From UBA2767 sp965228625 (GTDB taxonomy: Bacteria; Pseudomonadota; Alphaproteobacteria; Rhizobiales; Methyloligellaceae), in contig OZ245829.1 in NCBI GenBank assembly GCA_965228625.1, forward strand, positions 1,798,001 to 1,862,000: a DNA stretch of 64,000 nucleotides, given 5' to 3'. Below are positions 60,258 to 64,000 of this stretch, in pieces (positions within the stretch are counted from its first letter, which is position 1; every line of letters starts with the position of its first letter). Under the pieces are notes generated by a model. The model had not been told where the DNA came from, did not search any database, and was given only the letters and a program-made list of their open reading frames with translations. A program made the position numbers and the translations under genes.

Positions 60258-63200
60258 ATGGCGTATGTCGAGCTGCACGTGCGCACCAATTTCTCCTTCC
60301 TGCACGGAGCGTCGCATCCGGAAGAATATGTCCGCCGTTCGATTGAACTCGGCCACCCCGCCGTCGCCATCACCGACACCAACACGCTTGCGGGCGTGGT
60401 GCGTGCCCACAGCGAAGCCAAACCGTGCGCGCAGAAGATCCTGGTCGGCGCGGAACTGGAACTCGCGGACGGCCAGCGCCTGGTTGCGCTGCCCATTGAC
60501 CGCTCCGCCTATGGACGGCTGTCACGCCTCATCAGCACCGGCCGCCGCCGGGTCGAAAAAGGCTCCTGCGAACTGCACGCCGAAGACATCGGGAGATACG
60601 GGCAGGACACGCTGTTCGTCGTGCTCCCGCCCGACGAGCCGGATGCGGGTTTCGCGGCACAGCTCGATCACTGGCGTCAAACCTTTCCCGGCAACGTCTA
60701 CCTTGCCGCAAGCCACCTTTACCGCGGAGACGACGCAAAGCGGATTGCAGGCCTGTCGGCCCTGGCCGACGAGGCCGGTATTCCGCTGGTCGCCACGAAC
60801 GATGTGCTCATGCATGTCTGCGAGCGGCGCGCGCTTGCCGACGTGCTCACCTGCATCCGCGAGAAATGCACCATCGACACGGCGGGCCTGCAGGTTCTGA
60901 AGAACGCCGAACGGCATCTCAAGAGCGCCGATGAGATGCGCCACCTGTTCGAAGCGTATCCGGAGACCGTTGCACGCACGGTCGAGATCGCCGACCGCAT
61001 CACGTTCAGCCTCGATGATCTGCGCTACGAATATCCCGACGAGGTCTCCGCCGGACGCGACCCACAGGAGGAACTCGAGCGGCTGGTCGAACGGGAAACG
61101 CACAACCGCTACCCCGAAGGCGCGCCGGACAAGGTCCGCGACATGCTGGCCCATGAGCTCAGGGTCATCCGCGGCCTACGCTACGCGCCCTATTTTCTGA
61201 CCGTCTATGACATCGTGCGTTATGCGCGCGCGGAAGAGATTCTGTGTCAGGGCCGCGGATCGGCGGCCAACTCGATCGTCTGTTTCGTGCTCGGCATCAC
61301 CAGCGTCAGCCCCGACCGCATGGACATGGTGTTCGAGCGGTTCGTGTCGGCGGAGCGCAATGAACCGCCGGATATCGACGTCGATTTCGAGCACGAACGG
61401 CGCGAGGAGGTCATCCAGTACATCTACGAGAAATACGGGCGCGAGCGTGCAGGGCTTGCGGCCACCGTCATCTCCTACCGGGCCCGCAGCGCCATCCGCG
61501 AGGTAGGCAAGGCGCTCGGCCTTTCGACCGATACCGTTTCCGCGCTGGCAAGCCAGGTCTGGGGCTGGTCGGAAACCGGCCTGAACGAGGCGCGCGTGCG
61601 CGAGGTCGGGCTCGATCCGGACGATCCCCGACTCAGGCTCTGTCTTGTGCTCACCGAGGAGTTGATGGGCTTCCCGCGTCACCTCTCCCAGCATGTCGGC
61701 GGGTTCGTCATGACCCGCGGGCGGCTCGACGAGGTGGTGCCGGTGGAAAACGCGGCGATGGAAGACCGCACGGTCGTCGAGTGGGACAAGGATGATCTCG
61801 ACGCGCTCGGCATCCTCAAGGTCGACGTTCTGGGACTCGGCATGCTGACCTGCATCCGCAAGGCATTCGATCTGCTCAAGCTTCACTATCGGCTTGCATA
61901 CACCCTCGCTTCGCTTCCGGAAGGCGATGACGCCGTCTACGACATGTTGTGCAACGCCGACTCTCTCGGCGTGTTTCAGATCGAATCCCGCGCGCAGATG
62001 AGCTTCCTGCCGCGCATGCGCCCGCGCAATTTCTACGACCTCGTCATCGAAGTGGCGATCGTCCGTCCGGGGCCCATTCAGGGTGACATGGTTCACCCCT
62101 ATCTCAGACGCCGAAACGGCGAGGAGCCGGTGGAGTTTCCATCGGAAGAGATGCGCGAGGTGCTCGGGCGGACGCTGGGCGTGCCGCTGTTTCAGGAACA
62201 GGCCATGCGCATTGCCATCATCGGCGCCGGGTTCAAGCCGGACGAGGCCGACCAGCTACGCCGCGCCATGGCCACCTTCCGCAAGACCGGCACGATCCAT
62301 ACGTTCCGGGAAAAATTCATCTCCGGAATGACGGCGCGCGGCTACGAGCAGGATTTTGCCGAGCGCTGTTTCCGGCAGATCGAGGGGTTCGGCGAATACG
62401 GCTTTCCCGAGAGCCACGCGGCGAGCTTCGCCCTGCTCGTCTACGTTTCGTCCTGGCTCAAATGCCATTACCCGGCCGTTTTCGCCTGCGCTCTGCTCAA
62501 CTCCCAGCCGATGGGCTTCTACGCCCCGGCGCAGATCGTGCGCGACGCGCGCGCTCACGGCGTCGAGGTGCATCCGCCGGACGTCAATTACTCCGGCTGG
62601 GATTGCACGCTGGAACCGACGCAAGACAGCTTTGCCTTGCGGCTGGGCCTGCGCCAGATCAAGAGCCTCGGCGAGGATGACGGAGAGTGGATCGCCGCGG
62701 CGCGCGGCAACGGCTACGCGCAACCGGAAGATCTGTGGCACAAGGCCGGGGTGCGCCCGAAGGTCCTGGAGATTCTGGCAAACGCCGACGCCTATCGCTC
62801 AATGGGCGTGGAACGGCGCGAGGCGCTCTGGCGCATTGCCGGGCTCAAGGGAGAGAAACCGCTCCCGCTGTTCGCCCATGCCGGCGAGGATGACCGGGGC
62901 GCGGACCTGCCCGTCGACTTGCCGGCCATAACGGAGGGCGAACATGTCGTTCAGGACTACACGTCCATGCGGTTGACACTGCGCGCCCATCCCATTTCCC
63001 TGCTCAGACCCCGGATGCCGCCCGCACGGGAAAACGGGACGCTGCTGACGACAGACGACGGCACCTGGATTAGCGTTGCCGGGCTCGTGCTCGTGCGCCA
63101 GCGGCCCGGCACGGCAAAGGGCGTCGTGTTCGTCACTCTGGAAGACGAAACCGGTGTCGCCAACGTCATCGTCTGGCCGAAAATCCTGGAGCGCTTCCGC

Positions 63201-63488
63201 CGCGTGGTGATGACCGCGCGGCTGTTGCGCGTGAGCGGGCGTTTGCAGCGCGAAGGGCTCGTCGCGCATCTGGTTGCAAACAGACTGGAAGATTTCTCTC
63301 ACCTGCTCGACACGCTCGACGAGACCCAGCCGCTTACGCCCAAACGTTCGCGTGCGGATGAATTCGACAACCTCCCCCGCCCGGACCTGCGCGAACACAT
63401 CATCCGCCGAGCCATCAAAAAGCCCGCCCCGCCGCGCCATCCGCGCGAGCAGGCCAAAATACTTTTTCCGTCACGGGATTTTCACTAG
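60258..63488 (+). CDS. dnaE2: Error-prone DNA polymerase DnaE2
   Basis: 1076 residues of the C-family polymerase subgroup DnaE2 (shorter than DnaE1, which has about 1160). PHP domain at the N terminus: YVELHVRTNFSFLHGASHPE and VAITDTNTLAGVVRAH. The polymerase active site is near residues 370-380 in NEPPDIDVDFEHERREEVI (two Asp of DIDVDF), plus CQGRGSAANSIVCFVLGI before it. Fingers and helix-hairpin-helix regions follow, and an OB fold lies near 935-1000 (VFVTLEDETGVANVIVWPKI). It lacks the long C-terminal tau-binding tail of DnaE1. It is SOS-controlled through the LexA box at 58081. Confidence 0.95.
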   Translation: MAYVELHVRTNFSFLHGASHPEEYVRRSIELGHPAVAITDTNTLAGVVRAHSEAKPCAQKILVGAELELADGQRLVALPIDRSAYGRLSRLISTGRRRVEKGSCELHAEDIGRYGQDTLFVVLPPDEPDAGFAAQLDHWRQTFPGNVYLAASHLYRGDDAKRIAGLSALADEAGIPLVATNDVLMHVCERRALADVLTCIREKCTIDTAGLQVLKNAERHLKSADEMRHLFEAYPETVARTVEIADRITFSLDDLRYEYPDEVSAGRDPQEELERLVERETHNRYPEGAPDKVRDMLAHELRVIRGLRYAPYFLTVYDIVRYARAEEILCQGRGSAANSIVCFVLGITSVSPDRMDMVFERFVSAERNEPPDIDVDFEHERREEVIQYIYEKYGRERAGLAATVISYRARSAIREVGKALGLSTDTVSALASQVWGWSETGLNEARVREVGLDPDDPRLRLCLVLTEELMGFPRHLSQHVGGFVMTRGRLDEVVPVENAAMEDRTVVEWDKDDLDALGILKVDVLGLGMLTCIRKAFDLLKLHYRLAYTLASLPEGDDAVYDMLCNADSLGVFQIESRAQMSFLPRMRPRNFYDLVIEVAIVRPGPIQGDMVHPYLRRRNGEEPVEFPSEEMREVLGRTLGVPLFQEQAMRIAIIGAGFKPDEADQLRRAMATFRKTGTIHTFREKFISGMTARGYEQDFAERCFRQIEGFGEYGFPESHAASFALLVYVSSWLKCHYPAVFACALLNSQPMGFYAPAQIVRDARAHGVEVHPPDVNYSGWDCTLEPTQDSFALRLGLRQIKSLGEDDGEWIAAARGNGYAQPEDLWHKAGVRPKVLEILANADAYRSMGVERREALWRIAGLKGEKPLPLFAHAGEDDRGADLPVDLPAITEGEHVVQDYTSMRLTLRAHPISLLRPRMPPARENGTLLTTDDGTWISVAGLVLVRQRPGTAKGVVFVTLEDETGVANVIVWPKILERFRRVVMTARLLRVSGRLQREGLVAHLVANRLEDFSHLLDTLDETQPLTPKRSRADEFDNLPRPDLREHIIRRAIKKPAPPRHPREQAKILFPSRDFH

Positions 63489-63510
63489 AGCCGAAAGATC
63501 GAGCCGCGCC

Positions 63511-63915
63511 TCATCCGGCAATCGCACGTGTGCCGAGAAATCCGAGCCACGCCGAAATGCCCGTCAGGAAAGTACCCCAGGCAATATCGACAAGCGAAAC
63601 CGTCAGCGACCAGTTGCGCAAGGTGGCGTAGTTGGTCATGTCGTAAGTTGCATATGCGAAAAAGCCGAACAGCGCGCCATAGATGAGTGCGGTCGCGGCG
63701 GATTGCTCCCTGAGCGCGGGCGCCACGGCAAAAATGATGATTCCAACAACGTAGATCGAATAGAATGCGACCGCCGCACCGATGTTCGGCTTTTCAAGCA
63801 AGAGATCCCCCAGCCTGTCGAAATAAAACCGCTTTGCGATCTTCGAAAGCCAGACGAAATCAATACCGAGGAAAACCGCTGCCGTGACGGCGTAAGCAGT
63901 TAGATATTGGACCAT
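63511..63915 (-). CDS. DUF2177 family membrane protein
   Basis: 134 residues with four predicted transmembrane helices. It starts VQYLTAYAVTAAVFLGIDFVWL, the family pattern, followed by KIAKRFYFDRLGDLL, then AVAFYSIYVVGIIIFAVAPA, ALIYGALFGFFAYATYDMTNYATL (core YATYDMTN) and VDIAWGTFLTGISAWLGF. DUF2177 proteins are small integral membrane proteins of unknown function. It converges with dnaE2, with 22 bases between the stops. Downstream bases 63916-64000 hold no gene I can see. Confidence 0.88.
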   Translation of the reverse strand: MVQYLTAYAVTAAVFLGIDFVWLSKIAKRFYFDRLGDLLLEKPNIGAAVAFYSIYVVGIIIFAVAPALREQSAATALIYGALFGFFAYATYDMTNYATLRNWSLTVSLVDIAWGTFLTGISAWLGFLGTRAIAG

Positions 63916-64000
63916 ATTTGCTGTCCTGTAGCTCGCCTACCCACTACGTACCCCGGTGCAGATCGGATCACGCCGACGCCGCCCGCCAGCAGTGATCCGC

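Overview
The window is high-GC DNA, densely coded on both strands, and looks like a chromosomal segment of an alphaproteobacterium, most likely of the Hyphomicrobiales/Rhizobiales type. The markers are a CbpM/CbpA-like chaperone pair, a Usg protein, a DUF6111-type membrane protein, a four-subunit sarcosine oxidase (soxBDAG) and an imuA-imuB-dnaE2 mutasome behind a GAAC-N7-GAAC LexA box, the form of SOS box used by alphaproteobacteria. No tRNA, rRNA, insertion sequence or CRISPR array was seen. No gap between genes exceeds about 300 bases. The largest are 1730-1991, 8756-8931, 25607-25818, 28042-28259 and 37524-37760; 63916-64000 holds no gene I can see.

Layout. 1-4811: a truncated class III CoA-transferase, cbpM/cbpA, a stand-alone BLUF blue-light sensor, and a CaiB-type CoA-transferase overlapping a citrate-lyase-beta-like lyase. 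4808-8755: small exported or membrane proteins (DM13, chagasin-type inhibitor), usg, and a leftward set Nudix CoA pyrophosphatase - DUF6111 - CCA tRNA nucleotidyltransferase - small membrane protein. 8932-15859: a MoxR AAA+ / DUF58 / BatA-DUF4159 / large membrane protein operon. 15969-21975: redox and housekeeping genes (wrbA, aminotransferase, glutathionyl-hydroquinone reductase, Nudix, phosphoesterase) and a NaChBac-like one-domain voltage-gated sodium channel. 22060-25606: an AT-rich two-gene unit encoding an exported trypsin-like protease and an exported subtilase, which looks acquired. 25819-30790: an unrecognised membrane protein, a GIY-YIG DUF123 protein, an antibiotic biosynthesis monooxygenase domain protein, an IlvD/Edd dehydratase, and two tandem copies of a small four-cysteine exported protein.

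30879-41624 is a catabolic region. A dipeptide/oligopeptide ABC transporter operon (binding protein, two permeases, two ATPases) sits between two related Gfo/Idh/MocA dehydrogenases and is followed by an M20 amidohydrolase and a DadA-like FAD oxidase. 41812-42393 is an HdeD-like protein.

42411-57993 is a second catabolic region built as two divergent arms around a RpiR-type regulator and a 22-bp inverted repeat. The left arm encodes a GcvT-fused FAD dehydrogenase, an MmgE/PrpD protein and all four sarcosine oxidase subunits. The right arm encodes the regulator, a polar amino acid ABC transporter, a threonine-synthase-like PLP enzyme and an arginase/agmatinase-family enzyme. Together they suggest uptake and breakdown of an N-methylated, possibly guanidino-bearing, amino acid, with methyl groups passed to tetrahydrofolate.

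58055-63488 is the SOS mutagenesis operon imuA-imuB-dnaE2, and a DUF2177 membrane protein closes the window. All family names come from reading motifs in the sequence; no database search was run.
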